A stretch of 35,783 bases of DNA from an uncultured bacterium (GCA_903873965.1 CAIQQO010000329.1:1-35783), one strand, 5' to 3'; shown: positions 25,672-34,830, counted from the stretch's first letter. The notes: generated from the letters alone by a model not told the origin. Translations and numbers: made by a program.

Positions 25672-25732
25672 ACTCGACTCGTTTGGCGATCATAGCTCAG
25701 TTGTTTAACTACTGAACCAACATGCACAGAAT

Positions 25733-26752
25733 GTGGAGCTGGTGGCACTAAAAGCGGCATTTGAAGAGATGGCGCGTTTCGCGCCACTACAGTGTGTGCT
25801 GGTATCACGGAGTGGTGACCTGATTGGCGAGTACTATGCCTATGAAAGTGTAAAAAGTACCGCAATCAACATCCACTCCGTATCGAAAAGCATCCTGTCG
25901 CTGCTCGTTGGCATAGCGCTTCGCGAGAGATGGCTCACTGACATTCATCAGCCGATCGCCGATTGGTTGCCCGAGTATTTCGATGCCAGCATCGACGGGC
26001 GAAAAAAGTCGATCACACTACGCCATTTACTCACAATGAGTGCGGGACTTGGCTGGATAGAGAATCCAGCATCGATACGCAGATTGTGGCAAAGTAGTGA
26101 CTGGATTGCGCAGGTGATCGGTCTGCCGCTAGTGGCGATTCCTGGCCGGCAGTTTGCTTATAACACCGGTTTGACACATCTCTTGTCTGTCATACTGTCT
26201 CGTGCGAGTGGCATGAGTACGCGCATGTTGGCAGAGAGTTACTTATTCGGTCCTCTGGGGATTGAGTTGGCTGACTGGAAAACGGATTCTCAGGGATATC
26301 ATATCGGAGGCACCGATGTTTACATCACGCCGCGCAACATGCTGACGCTGGGGCAGTACCTGAGTAATGCAAACGCCAAGTCATATCTGCTTCCTGGTGC
26401 CAGTGGTGACCGCGGCTCAGTTTCACACGCTCCAATGGGGAGCAAAGCCATGGTGCTAGACGCATGGCTACATGAATCGATGAAGGCGCAGATTGAGCTT
26501 CGGCAGCCGGGTTTCTGGCACCCGGCATATCGGCATTATGGTTATCTCTGGTGGTTGCGAAAGCTACAGAGCTACGACGCTGTGGTTGCTTCAGGCTATG
26601 CCGGTCAACTGATTATTACGATACGCAAGCTTGGATTGGTTGTCGTGACGACCGCGGACGATACAATCCCTTTTACTGAAGTGATGAAGCAGTCGAATCA
26701 AATCGAAGGAATGGTTGAAGATCTCATCATTCCCGCGGTTAGGGAAGAATAA
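25733..26752 (+). CDS. serine hydrolase of the class C beta-lactamase/6-aminohexanoate-dimer hydrolase type
   Basis: 339 residues from GTG 25733 (a GTG three codons on is an alternative; no ATG fits). The S-x-x-K motif is Ser49-V-S-Lys52, the Y-N-T-G motif is at 143-146 and a G-Y-A-G-Q-L segment takes the place of the K-T-G strand. P-G-R-Q-F-A-Y-N-T-G, F-G-P-L-G-I and G-G-T-D-V-Y-I-T-P-R-N-M are typical of the PF00144 branch that includes nylon-oligomer hydrolases and esterases, so antibiotic resistance should not be assumed. No signal peptide is seen, hence probably cytoplasmic. The gene begins 61 bases after the SDR stop and ends three bases before the esterase start. Confidence 0.87.
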   Translation: MELVALKAAFEEMARFAPLQCVLVSRSGDLIGEYYAYESVKSTAINIHSVSKSILSLLVGIALRERWLTDIHQPIADWLPEYFDASIDGRKKSITLRHLLTMSAGLGWIENPASIRRLWQSSDWIAQVIGLPLVAIPGRQFAYNTGLTHLLSVILSRASGMSTRMLAESYLFGPLGIELADWKTDSQGYHIGGTDVYITPRNMLTLGQYLSNANAKSYLLPGASGDRGSVSHAPMGSKAMVLDAWLHESMKAQIELRQPGFWHPAYRHYGYLWWLRKLQSYDAVVASGYAGQLIITIRKLGLVVVTTADDTIPFTEVMKQSNQIEGMVEDLIIPAVREE

Positions 26753-26755
26753 AAC

Positions 26756-27487
26756 ATGGCAGTACTCACGGTTGAGTTTCGAAGCGAAATCCTGGAAAAG
26801 TCGATGAAGATCAAGGTGATTGTCAATGAGTCGGCAAAACCACCTTATCCGACGTTTTATCTGCTACATGGCCTGTCCGATGATGAATCCGCATGGACGA
26901 GGCAGACTTCGCTGGAGCGATACGCAAAGGAGTATTCGTTCCTTATCGTGATGCCGGATGGCGCGAGGAGCTGGTATTGCGATTCGAAGCTGGGTATGTA
27001 TGAATCCTATATCACCAGGGATCTGGTCAGATTCGTGGACAAACTATTCCCAACCCGGAAGCAGGCAAAATATAGAGCGATTGGCGGGCTTTCAATGGGC
27101 GGTTATGGAGCCATGAAACTGGGGCTGAAGTTTCCGAAGCTATTCGGTTCGATATCATCTCATTCTGGCGCTATCGGCTACATGCGATGGGCTGAGAAGG
27201 TTACCGACATTAAAGAGACGCCCGTAATCCTCGACGGGATGGATGTTCAAGCTAATGATCCATACGAGCTTGCGCTAAAGGTGCCTGAGAAAATCCGACC
27301 CAACATCTACTTTGATTGTGGTCGGCAGGATTTTCTCTACGAAGATAACCAGAGTTTTGACGCCCTGCTGCACAAGAACTGTATCCCGCATACGTATAAC
27401 CGCTTCGATGGCGCACATGAATGGTCATATTGGGATATACACATTCAAGATGCGCTCAAGTTCCACGCGAGTGCTATGGCGTTGTAA
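26756..27487 (+). CDS. alpha/beta-hydrolase esterase (putative esterase/EstA family)
   Basis: 243 residues. Conserved parts: L-L-H-G-L (oxyanion strand, 37-41), nucleophile elbow G-L-S-M-G-G with Ser113, acid D192 in C-G-R-Q-D-F, and His221 in G-A-H-E-W-S-Y-W. The pattern is that of the tributyrin esterase/S-formylglutathione hydrolase group (PF00756). No secretion signal is visible. Spacing of three bases from the preceding hydrolase and a strong hairpin right after it mark it as the last gene of the SDR-hydrolase-esterase operon. The substrate is likely a small ester, possibly one released or made by its neighbours (inference). Confidence 0.9.
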   Translation: MAVLTVEFRSEILEKSMKIKVIVNESAKPPYPTFYLLHGLSDDESAWTRQTSLERYAKEYSFLIVMPDGARSWYCDSKLGMYESYITRDLVRFVDKLFPTRKQAKYRAIGGLSMGGYGAMKLGLKFPKLFGSISSHSGAIGYMRWAEKVTDIKETPVILDGMDVQANDPYELALKVPEKIRPNIYFDCGRQDFLYEDNQSFDALLHKNCIPHTYNRFDGAHEWSYWDIHIQDALKFHASAMAL

Positions 27488-27504
27488 TCGGGTTTCAACA
27501 TGCA

Positions 27505-27545
27505 GGAAACGGCACAACCAAGACAATGGTTGTGCCGTTTCCTTT
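27505..27545 (+). terminator. strong intrinsic terminator after the esterase gene
   Basis: Perfect 16-bp arms (27505-27520 and 27527-27542), starting GGAAACGGCAC and ending GTGCCGTTTCC, with a six-base loop. A short TTT follows. The hairpin begins 17 bases after the esterase stop and separates it from the PadR unit. Confidence 0.85.
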
Positions 27546-27634
27546 CCCGCAGCCTGGATTGAGTTTGCCAGTGCATCACCTCGCTAGCAGCGCCGTCGAA
27601 AGATAATAACTTCCTGAGAGTTTTGCCCAGGCTA

Positions 27635-27662
27635 TTGACAATACGCCAATCATCGCTAGAAT
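27635..27662 (+). promoter_or_regulatory. promoter of the padR-type gene
   Basis: A consensus -35 TTGACA (27635-27640), a 16-bp spacer and -10 TAGAAT (27657-27662). Transcription would start near 27669, giving a leader of about 50 bases that contains the operator below. Confidence 0.75.
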
Positions 27663-27673
27663 CTGTAACTGAA

Positions 27674-27693
27674 TAGTCAATACTGACTAGTCA
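27674..27693 (+). promoter_or_regulatory. candidate operator with three TAGTCA/TGACTA half-sites
   Basis: TAGTCA (27674-27679) and TGACTA (27684-27689) form an inverted repeat with a 4-base gap. The second half-site is also part of the perfect palindrome TGACTAGTCA (27684-27693). The site lies between the promoter and the PadR start, a position suited to autorepression. Confidence 0.55.
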
Positions 27694-27718
27694 GGGTTGT
27701 ATAGTCTAAGGTGGAAAG

Positions 27719-28237
27719 TTGGAAAGGGAGTTATTACTACTAGGGCTATTAAGAGAGCAGGGAATGCACGGATACCAGTTGCTGGAGTTCGTGGAGTCAC
27801 AGATGGCGTTTTGTGTTGATCTGAAGAAGCCAACAGCCTACTTTCTATTGGACAAGATGGCGGCTTCAGGGTGGATCAGTTTCGAACAAGGGCAGGAAGG
27901 CAATCGACCACCGCGGCGCGTTTATCACATCACCCCTGAAGGAGAAGCGGTTTTTCAGCGCCTTCTGCGTGAGAACCTGGCAGGTTACGCGCCCACGCGC
28001 TTTGTTACTGACATTGGGCTGGCTTTTTCTCATGCGCTACCTGCACAGGAGTCCATCCGGCTGCTTAACGAACGGCGAATTGCAGTTAAAGAGCATCTGG
28101 ATGCAGCAAGCACTGCGCCACCACATCCAGGAGGCGCGCAACTCATTATTGAGCACCAGGTTCATCATCTGGTGTCGGAATTGCAGTGGTTGAATGATGT
28201 CATTCTGCGCATGCAGATGGCTGATGCACATCTGTGA
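27719..28237 (+). CDS. PadR-family transcriptional regulator
   Basis: 172 residues. The N-terminal M-E-R-E-L-L-L-L-G-L-L, then H-G-Y-Q-L, Y-F-L-L-D-K-M and G-W-I-S-F, form the winged helix of PadR. R-V-Y-H-I-T-P-E-G is the wing strand, and a helical C-terminal dimerisation region ends the protein. The start is TTG 27719, fixed by family alignment and by the ribosome site AAGGTGG four bases ahead; no ATG is available near it. PadR proteins usually repress a linked efflux or stress gene and release DNA on binding a small hydrophobic compound. A consensus promoter and a palindromic operator lie upstream. A membrane protein and an MFS exporter follow on the same strand and are the probable targets. 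Confidence 0.9.
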   Translation: MERELLLLGLLREQGMHGYQLLEFVESQMAFCVDLKKPTAYFLLDKMAASGWISFEQGQEGNRPPRRVYHITPEGEAVFQRLLRENLAGYAPTRFVTDIGLAFSHALPAQESIRLLNERRIAVKEHLDAASTAPPHPGGAQLIIEHQVHHLVSELQWLNDVILRMQMADAHL

Positions 28238-28294
28238 TTATCTGAATTTTGGTTATTCGGTCGTGTTTTTAATATAAGTATTGGAGAAAATAAA

Positions 28295-28687
28295 ATGAAC
28301 AGTTTGTTGCTAATTCACAGTCTGGTTCGATGGGTCGTTGTTCTTCTTGGTGTTGTGACGATAGTCAGGCTTGCCATGGGTGTCATACGAAAGTCCGAAT
28401 TCACCAAGCTGGACCGCCAGTTGACGATGTTTTTTGGCATTGCCATGGATATTCAGGTACTGCTCGGTATTTTTAACCTGGTGTCGAATATGATGACGCA
28501 GACCATTGAACGCGACGACATGGAGCATGCGTTCATGATGGTCTTGGCGCTTGTTGCTGTTCATCTGCCGGCAGTATGGCGTAAGTCATCCGACGCCGTT
28601 CGTTTCCGCAATACGCTGATCTCGTATGTAGTTTCACTGGTTTTTATCTTCATTGGCGTGTCGCTTGTTAACGGTTGGATTAGATAA
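28295..28687 (+). CDS. small four-helix membrane protein, resembles 'cytochrome B'-like family
   Basis: 130 residues with four predicted helices. Helix 1 begins L-I-H-S-L-V-R-W, helix 2 carries D-I-Q-V-L-L-G, E-H lies before helix 3, and H-L-P-A-V-W-R follows it. These His, Trp/Arg and Asp-Gln landmarks recall a small family that is often labelled 'cytochrome B' in Bacteroidota. Haem binding is not proven for it and I cannot assign a function. The ribosome site GGAGA lies about 8 bases before the ATG. It is 57 bases downstream of the PadR gene and 102 bases upstream of the MFS gene, so it is likely part of the same regulated set. Confidence 0.72.
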   Translation: MNSLLLIHSLVRWVVVLLGVVTIVRLAMGVIRKSEFTKLDRQLTMFFGIAMDIQVLLGIFNLVSNMMTQTIERDDMEHAFMMVLALVAVHLPAVWRKSSDAVRFRNTLISYVVSLVFIFIGVSLVNGWIR

Positions 28688-28789
28688 TCTCTCCAGTTGG
28701 CGGTGACGCAAAACACTACTCGGCAATAAGAACTACGGTTTACGTCCCACAGGTTCAAAAGGGAGCAGAGCCGTCGGAGAACGAATTTC

Positions 28790-30238
28790 ATGGCTGGAAA
28801 AAAAGACAGTACTGCTGCCACCAAAGTGGCTTCTACGTCCGATGCGTCGGGCACAGGTGCGGGTGAGAAAATGGACTTCAAGCGCATCCTGCCGATATTT
28901 GTCATCGTGTTGGTTGACCTGCTTGGTTTGACGATCATCGTGCCGCTATTGCCAATTTACGCAGCGTCTTATGGTGCGAATGCGGTGGTGATTGGCATTC
29001 TGGGCGCGGCCTATCCAGTCATGCAGTTTATTGGTGCACCGCTGCTGGGGAGGCTATCCGATCGATTTGGACGCAAACCCATATTGCTCATCAGTCAGAT
29101 TGGCACTTTTGCGGGATTTATCCTGATGGGTTTATCGGGCAATATCACGCTGCTCTTCGTAGCACGGATTATCGATGGATTGTCGGGCGCCAATATCTCT
29201 ACGGCCCAGGCTGCTATTGCAGACAGCACTACTGAAAAGACGCGCACACAGGCCCTTGGCCTCATTGGAGCCGCATTCGGGATTGGCTTTACGATAGGCC
29301 CTGTAATTGCCTTTGCTTCTTTGGCGGCCAGCGGCAATGATTATCACGTCCCTGCGTTTGTGGCGGCAGCGTGTTCGTTAGGTTCAATGCTGCTGACGGC
29401 GTTCTGGTTCAAAGAGACATTGCCGGCGGATCGGCGCGGTCATACCGCGCAACGTGCCGGCGTTTCAATTGGGTCCATGTTAAAAGCGATCAGCATCCCG
29501 CAAGTCGGTTTTCTTTTGGTGCTCATGTTCGTGCAGCAGTTCGCGTTTGGTGGATTTGAGAACATCTTCTCTCTTTTTAGCCTGAGCCGGCTTGGGCTTA
29601 ATGCTGCCGGGAATTCAGTTATCTTTGTCTTTCTCGGTGTTTTGATCACGGTAATTCAGGGTGGAATGATTGGGCCGTGGAGCCGCAAGTATGGTGATCG
29701 CTGGCTGATCTATATGGGCCTGGCGACACTCGCTATCGGTTTGTTTCTGATGGCCGTAACGCCTAATCAGGCAGTGCCGTGGTATTCGAAGGCCGGTATC
29801 ACGACCGAACTGACGGCTTCGCACACACTTCCTGGCGAAGTATCTGCAACAAAGCCAGTGCAAGTGGAATTGCCAGCCGATGGCAATACTGGCGCACTCG
29901 GCTTGATCTGGATTGTCGTCGCGCTCATACCGGCTACGATCGGCGGTGGTGTGCTCTCGCCGGCGATTAACAGTGCCATTACGAAGCGAGTTGCGCTCAA
30001 TGAGTTGGGTGGCATGCTGGGACTATCGGCGGCGTTTGTAAGCCTTGCGAATGCACTGGCGCCATTAGTCGGCGGTACCCTATTCCAGTTACTCGGGTCA
30101 TCCGCGCCTTTTCTGTTGTTTGCAGTTCTGTGCGCCGTTATGTGGGTGTTAGCACGCCGCGAGGTTAAAGAGCAACCTCAGCGACAGCCTGAGATGGCGC
30201 CTGCACTTGCCAATTTACCAGTTCAACGCGAAGTGTGA
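28790..30238 (+). CDS. MFS transporter, TetA-like drug:H+ antiporter family
   Basis: 482 residues, about 12 helices. A soluble N-terminal stretch of some 30 residues precedes helix 1. Motif A, G-R-L-S-D-R-F-G-R-K-P, is at 87-97, and G-P-V-I-A-F and related antiporter residues are in helix 5 (motif C region). The pattern is nearest to the DHA1/TetA group that exports drugs or small metabolites in exchange for protons. A loop of about 45 residues near 330-370 with no hydrophobic character is longer than in TetA. The PadR gene upstream suggests inducible efflux. Start ATG 28790 has GGAGAA about 9 bases ahead. Confidence 0.88.
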   Translation: MAGKKDSTAATKVASTSDASGTGAGEKMDFKRILPIFVIVLVDLLGLTIIVPLLPIYAASYGANAVVIGILGAAYPVMQFIGAPLLGRLSDRFGRKPILLISQIGTFAGFILMGLSGNITLLFVARIIDGLSGANISTAQAAIADSTTEKTRTQALGLIGAAFGIGFTIGPVIAFASLAASGNDYHVPAFVAAACSLGSMLLTAFWFKETLPADRRGHTAQRAGVSIGSMLKAISIPQVGFLLVLMFVQQFAFGGFENIFSLFSLSRLGLNAAGNSVIFVFLGVLITVIQGGMIGPWSRKYGDRWLIYMGLATLAIGLFLMAVTPNQAVPWYSKAGITTELTASHTLPGEVSATKPVQVELPADGNTGALGLIWIVVALIPATIGGGVLSPAINSAITKRVALNELGGMLGLSAAFVSLANALAPLVGGTLFQLLGSSAPFLLFAVLCAVMWVLARREVKEQPQRQPEMAPALANLPVQREV

Positions 30239-30266
30239 AAGGGATTGGGACCACGGGATCAGGGAT

Positions 30267-30297
30267 TGAGGGGCCAGTATTGTCTGCAAGCCCCTCA
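30267..30297. terminator. bidirectional hairpin between convergent MFS and HAD genes
   Basis: 8-bp arms TGAGGGGC (30267-30274) and GCCCCTCA (30290-30297) with a 15-base loop, lying between the MFS stop and the HAD stop at 30301. No long T-run follows on either side, so efficiency is uncertain. Confidence 0.5.
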
Positions 30298-30300
30298 TCC

Positions 30301-31029
30301 TTAACCCGTGACTTTAGTTTCAATAGGTTCATCGGCTGGCTGATATAGGTTGAGTGCGCCGATCACATCGGGTGTCGAGTTCAAAATCAAATCGGCGCCG
30401 GAATGCACTAATTCCTTTTCCTGACCAAAGCCACACAAAACGCCAACGGCCTGCGCGCCAGCTGCTTTTGCTGCACGCATATCCACTGTCGTATCACCGA
30501 CCATCAGGCATGCCTCAGGCGCGACGCCCATTTGATGTGCCGCCCAGATAATGGGATCTGGGAAAGGTTTCGTGTATTGACATGTATGCGCAGTAGCCAC
30601 TGCTCTGAAGTAGGGGAGAAGTTGGAACTGCTTTAGAAAGCCCAGGGTAGCTTCATGTTGGCGTGCGCTTATCACTGCAAGCGGATACAGGCTCGATATG
30701 GTCTTGACCATTTCAAGCACACCGGGCACCAGAAGCATGTTTTCTTGGTGTTTCCTCGCATAGGTGTTATGAAACACTTGCAGCACGCGGGAGAAAGCAT
30801 CGTCTAGGCCAAAACGATCCAGCAGGCTGTACATCCATGTGGCTGGTGATTCAATGGCCATGATCATCCTGCGAGCAGAGAGTTGCGCGTTACGCTGGGG
30901 CAGAGCAAATCGAACGTAGCGCAGCCACGCGGCAAGCTGAGCAACATACTGATCATCTGTGTCGCGCAAGGTGCCATCAACATCAAAGCAAATGGCGCGA
31001 ATTCGGGATATATCCACTGTTGTAACCAT
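30301..31029 (-). CDS. HAD-superfamily hydrolase (phosphoglycolate phosphatase-like)
   Basis: 242 residues. Motif I is F-D-V-D-G-T (nucleophile Asp16, acid Asp18), motif II A-V-I-S-A-R, motif III K-P-F-P-D-P and motif IV V-G-D-T-T-V-D. The helical cap between motifs I and II is of the C1 type. This subfamily dephosphorylates small phosphate esters in the cytoplasm. It lies 20 bases downstream of the large secreted-protein gene and two genes downstream of deoC. A link to deoxyribose or sugar-phosphate salvage is possible but not shown. The start ATG has no Shine-Dalgarno; no alternative fits motif I better. Confidence 0.9.
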   Translation of the reverse strand: MVTTVDISRIRAICFDVDGTLRDTDDQYVAQLAAWLRYVRFALPQRNAQLSARRMIMAIESPATWMYSLLDRFGLDDAFSRVLQVFHNTYARKHQENMLLVPGVLEMVKTISSLYPLAVISARQHEATLGFLKQFQLLPYFRAVATAHTCQYTKPFPDPIIWAAHQMGVAPEACLMVGDTTVDMRAAKAAGAQAVGVLCGFGQEKELVHSGADLILNSTPDVIGALNLYQPADEPIETKVTG

Positions 31030-31049
31030 CTAGCGCAGTCGTAGTTTCA

Positions 31050-34000
31050 TCATTTCAGCACTAGAGGAACAAAACTTCGCCACCGAATGGTGAAAGGGAT
31101 AGATTTCACAGTTGTCACTCCATTGAAACTCACGATGAACTGCAGCGTGTAGATGCCGGAGCAGGCTTCCTCAGGGATCCAGCCACCGACATACCAGAGC
31201 TGCGCCTCACGCGCAACACTGATATCGCTGTTCCACTGCGATAAATAGCCACAGGTTCCAGTAATCGTCCACGTTAAATGCGCGGTCTGCGCGATCCCCG
31301 TGGTGTTGTAAGTGATTCCCCGGTACTGAATCGCATCACCAGCGTCAAAGACGCCTGTCGTCGCGCCTTCGCTGTTTGCTGTCCACGCATAGAGTGACGT
31401 AACCGCATTACACGCCGGAGTAGTCACAGTGACGACTTTAGTTGGAAGTGAATCGACACCCTGACTGATCGCGGTGACGTAGTAACTGTAAGTGCTGCCG
31501 CAAGCGATGCTGGTGATATTCGTTCCCGTTGAAGCTGATGGCACCGTCGTGATCGAAATGCCATTGCCAGAGTAAACGCGATATCCATTCACGTGGGCAG
31601 GATCATCGGCTGATAATCCCCAACGCAGAGCGGTTTGCAGGCTTGCTGCTGTGACCGCCTGACTCTGCGGCACACCTGTTGAAGCAGGCGCGCCTCGAAC
31701 TTCGATGACGGGTACCGCTGCATACAGGATTATGGGTAATGTCAACGCGGCAGTTAACTCGACAGGTGCGTGTGGCCGTACTGAAAATGGCCACAAAGGC
31801 CCGACAGTGGCGCTGTTGACATGATGCGCAGTTACCTGCCACTGATAACTTCCGCCGTAAAGCGTTCCCAGGTGATAGTTGGCGCAGTTATCACTGGACT
31901 GTGTGATGTTGATACCGGCGCCGAATACATGGACATCGCACGTCATCGCATCGGTCGACCAGGTCAGTGTTATATCGCTGGTACGGCTGAGTAGGGCGTT
32001 GCTTGCCGGACTGGGCGCGGTTGGCGTCGAAGGTGGGTTCAACATAACCGGGCAGTTGCTCTGGCTGTACACGTACATCGATGAAGCCGATTGTGATGCG
32101 CTAGTGCTATCGCTGTAGTTATAGGCGCCTAGATCCGGCGCAGAGGAGGGGATGCACACACTCGGCCCCGTCACTCCTGTGTTTTTGAAGAGTTTCACCG
32201 ACCACCCACTGGGAATAGCTATGGAACGTGCGAGGTTGTCATAGGTTGATGCAAGGTTGCGATAGCCTATCGTGTTTGTGATCGTGCTTGTTCCAGCGCA
32301 GTTGATCTGGTTCCAGAGCTGAATTCTGCTTGTGATGTTGGCGCAATTGTCCTGACTGTAATGAGCGACGACGCCATCGATCACATTACTGTCGATGTTC
32401 AGCGTCACACCGCCCCAGGTTTCATCGTGCCCGCCGGCATACTGACGAATTCTCTGATGGTTACTCCACAAAGTATCATCCATACAGATCAGTCCAAACA
32501 CCGAGGCGTTGGCTGAGTATGCGCTATATGCCCAGACGGCTGGCCAGACGACATCGGGCACATTGGTAGAGCTGACAAAATCCGTAATGTACGATGTGCA
32601 AGGCGAACCATACACACCTGCAGAGAATCCCAGTGTGCGCAGTTGCAGACTCCATCCCGACATGAACGACCTGGCAGCGTCGCGGCACACCTGTGTAGCC
32701 GTGTAGGCTTCCAGATCGTAGTAAATGACCGTATGGCCCATACCAAGGGCAGTGGCGATCGTCGTCGCCGCGTTGGCTTCGCTGATGCCCTGGTTATAGG
32801 CAGTTGATGGATCATTGCTGATGAAATTGCTGTACGAACTGTTGTAGCAAGACGTTTGCGGGCCGACCCAGGTGGGAATGAATGACCATCCCTGTGCACT
32901 CATTTGCGACACATACGTATGAGTAAGCGCAGCATTGCTACAGGCGCGCAGCGCGCCGCCGATATACAGGTTCACGCTGTGATAGGGACCGTTGGTCCAC
33001 CACGTCTGCAGTTGACTCAAAGTAGGCACTTCGCAGGCGTCTAGCCCGGACCCGATAAACGCTGGTGACATCACACTCGCGTCAACACCCGGTAAACTGA
33101 GCGCGCTCCAGGTCAGACCACCATCAAGCGTCTTGTACAAACCGTTGGTCAACACGCACTGCTTATCCGCCTGAGTCGATAACGCGCGACCTGTACCAGA
33201 GGCCATTGAGGGGATGCATGATCCTGAAGTCTTTCGCGCCCAACCCACCTGCGAGGTCGCCATGTCTAGATCAGTCATTCCCTGGGATAGCGCCTCATCA
33301 GCTCCTGGGTTGGGCAATGAGCCCGCGCTGACCGTCGCGCCGTTCAACCGTCTCTTCAGACGACGACTAGCCGGCGATTGCAATGCCGGGCTGGATTGTT
33401 CAGATGGCGTTGCCGGCGTCCACGTTTGGCCACCATCACGTGTGCGGAATAGACCTTCGCCCGACGCTCCTGCGCCAATCCATCCATTGTCAGGAGAATT
33501 GAAGTAGACTGGTTCACCGAAGGGAATAGCCAACCGTGTCCACGTCGCACCGCCATCATGTGTTTGAAAAAGCGTTCCGATGTTGAAGTTGCTGCTGGTT
33601 GCTCGTTTAACCACAATCCAGCCGGTGTGTTCGTCTATGAACTGCGTATAAACTGCAGATGCCAGTGCGTCGATATCGCCTTGTTCGAAAAGCGAGAGCC
33701 GTGAAGCGCGCCAGGTGTTACCGGCATCCTGAGTGCGCGCAAGGACAAAGAGGGTCGACCCGGACGCATCGACAGATGTCGAAATCGCCCAGCCTGTCTG
33801 AGCATTCAGAAATGTGACGGCGCGCCATTGCGAGGGCTGTTCAGTGAGTGGTGTTGCATCGCGCCAGATCAATCCCCCGTCGCTTGTCCAATAGAGTCGA
33901 TTGTTCAGCAGCAACCAGCCATCGTCTGGCGTGATCAAATGGTAATCCAATAACTCGCCCGTTTCTGTCGCGGCTGGCTTTGGAGGCGAAGCCGATACCG

Positions 34001-34121
34001 TTGCGTTAACGGGTTGCTGCGCCGTGATACAAAAACCCATCACTAGAAGGGCGACAAACAGGCATCGCTTCATGCGCCAGACACGACTACCCACTTGTCT
34101 ATGTACCATGCTGGATCTCAC
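31050..34121 (-). CDS. secreted multidomain protein: Ycf48-like propeller, DUF1906 glycosidase-like domain, Fn3-like modules
   Basis: 1023 residues from GTG 34121, which overlaps the deoC stop as GTGA; ATG 34109 or ATG 34073 (M-K-R-C-L-F) are alternatives. A signal peptide ends near V-N-A. Residues 50-345 carry repeated W-x-x-x-D-x-G-x-T-W-like Ycf48/BNR blades. Residues 355-590 match the DUF1906/Rv2525c glycoside-hydrolase-like barrel (N-L-Y-I-G-G, Y-Y-D-L-E-A-Y, G-V-Y-G-S, a terminal D-S-N-V). Then come a beta/gamma-crystallin-like segment (V-K-L-F-K-N) and two fibronectin-like modules. The last residues, F-V-P-L-V-L-K, recall the short hydrophobic tails of many Chloroflexota secreted proteins. 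Possible cell-wall hydrolase or adhesin; no activity is known for this combination. Confidence 0.82.
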   Translation of the reverse strand: MRSSMVHRQVGSRVWRMKRCLFVALLVMGFCITAQQPVNATVSASPPKPAATETGELLDYHLITPDDGWLLLNNRLYWTSDGGLIWRDATPLTEQPSQWRAVTFLNAQTGWAISTSVDASGSTLFVLARTQDAGNTWRASRLSLFEQGDIDALASAVYTQFIDEHTGWIVVKRATSSNFNIGTLFQTHDGGATWTRLAIPFGEPVYFNSPDNGWIGAGASGEGLFRTRDGGQTWTPATPSEQSSPALQSPASRRLKRRLNGATVSAGSLPNPGADEALSQGMTDLDMATSQVGWARKTSGSCIPSMASGTGRALSTQADKQCVLTNGLYKTLDGGLTWSALSLPGVDASVMSPAFIGSGLDACEVPTLSQLQTWWTNGPYHSVNLYIGGALRACSNAALTHTYVSQMSAQGWSFIPTWVGPQTSCYNSSYSNFISNDPSTAYNQGISEANAATTIATALGMGHTVIYYDLEAYTATQVCRDAARSFMSGWSLQLRTLGFSAGVYGSPCTSYITDFVSSTNVPDVVWPAVWAYSAYSANASVFGLICMDDTLWSNHQRIRQYAGGHDETWGGVTLNIDSNVIDGVVAHYSQDNCANITSRIQLWNQINCAGTSTITNTIGYRNLASTYDNLARSIAIPSGWSVKLFKNTGVTGPSVCIPSSAPDLGAYNYSDSTSASQSASSMYVYSQSNCPVMLNPPSTPTAPSPASNALLSRTSDITLTWSTDAMTCDVHVFGAGINITQSSDNCANYHLGTLYGGSYQWQVTAHHVNSATVGPLWPFSVRPHAPVELTAALTLPIILYAAVPVIEVRGAPASTGVPQSQAVTAASLQTALRWGLSADDPAHVNGYRVYSGNGISITTVPSASTGTNITSIACGSTYSYYVTAISQGVDSLPTKVVTVTTPACNAVTSLYAWTANSEGATTGVFDAGDAIQYRGITYNTTGIAQTAHLTWTITGTCGYLSQWNSDISVAREAQLWYVGGWIPEEACSGIYTLQFIVSFNGVTTVKSIPFTIRWRSFVPLVLK

Positions 34122-34816
34122 GCTTGCCGACGCGCAAACTCATCTAATATCACTGCGCTGGCGATCGTCCCGATGCGTACGCACCCAACCTCAATCACAG
34201 CAAGAGCAGCATCCAGCGTGCGCACACCGGCCGAAGCTTTCACCCGAACTTGGGGCGACACAGACGCGCGCATCAGTTTGAGATCCTCGATGGTGTAACC
34301 GCTGGGCGCATAACCACTCGAGTTCTTAACGAAGTCAGCTCCGGCTTCTTCAACCAGCTTGCACGCCGTTACCTTCTGCTCGTTGGTCAGATAGGCAATC
34401 TCGATGATCACTTTGACAATAGCGCGGCCTTTCGCAACATCGACAACAGCCTTGATATCGTCGCGAACATAGTCCAGTTTGCCTGCGCGTAGCTTGCCGA
34501 CATTGATCACCATATCAAGTTCCGTCGCGCCGCTATTGAGCGCATCTTCAGCCTCAAAGGCTTTTGTCGCGGTTGTGTTGACGCCATGCGGGAAACCAAC
34601 CGTGACGCCAGCATTGACACCACTGCCGCGCAGAACGCTGACTGCCAGCGGTAATTCACAGGGTTTAACTGCAACCGCTGCGACGTTGTAGCGCATCGCG
34701 AGTTCGAGTTGCACAATCACATCCGCCTCGGTCAGGTCAGGTGGAAGGATCGAGTGATCCATCGTTTTAGCAAGTTGCTCATAGGTGAGTGTATGGATAT
34801 TCAATGCTTGAAACAT
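34118..34816 (-). CDS. deoC: deoxyribose-phosphate aldolase
   Basis: 232 residues from ATG 34816, chosen because AAGGAG stands eight bases before it and the family starts here; the frame is open to 34864. TIM barrel with the conserved E-L-D-M-V-I-N (Asp101), Schiff-base lysine Lys164 in D-F-V-K-N-S-S-G and Lys193 in V-K-A-S-A-G-V-R-T. The canonical motif is F-V-K-T-S-T-G; Thr to Asn and Thr to Ser are mild changes. It splits 2-deoxyribose-5-phosphate into glyceraldehyde-3-phosphate and acetaldehyde during deoxynucleoside salvage. It is the first gene of the minus-strand set with the secreted protein and the HAD phosphatase; no phosphopentomutase or nucleoside phosphorylase is nearby. Confidence 0.96.
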   Translation of the reverse strand: MFQALNIHTLTYEQLAKTMDHSILPPDLTEADVIVQLELAMRYNVAAVAVKPCELPLAVSVLRGSGVNAGVTVGFPHGVNTTATKAFEAEDALNSGATELDMVINVGKLRAGKLDYVRDDIKAVVDVAKGRAIVKVIIEIAYLTNEQKVTACKLVEEAGADFVKNSSGYAPSGYTIEDLKLMRASVSPQVRVKASAGVRTLDAALAVIEVGCVRIGTIASAVILDEFARRQA

Positions 34817-34824
34817 GCAAGTGA

Positions 34825-34830
34825 CTCCTT
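34825..34830 (-). promoter_or_regulatory. Shine-Dalgarno of deoC
   Basis: AAGGAG on the minus strand, eight bases before ATG 34816. It decides this start over the upstream GTG. A possible -10 TACAAT lies at 34839-34844 (minus strand), without a clear -35. Confidence 0.65.

Noticed and set aside
25689-25720. A stretch similar to a tRNA D-arm (ATAGCTCAGTTGTTTAA) before the beta-lactamase-like gene
   Set aside because: No matching anticodon stem, T-arm or acceptor pairing can be built around it, and it lies in a 61-base gap; a chance match or at most a remnant.
25733-26752. Antibiotic-resistance beta-lactamase
   Set aside because: The S-x-x-K fold is shared with esterases and amide hydrolases; the Y-N-T-G motif, lack of a signal peptide and the neighbouring SDR and esterase genes favour another role.
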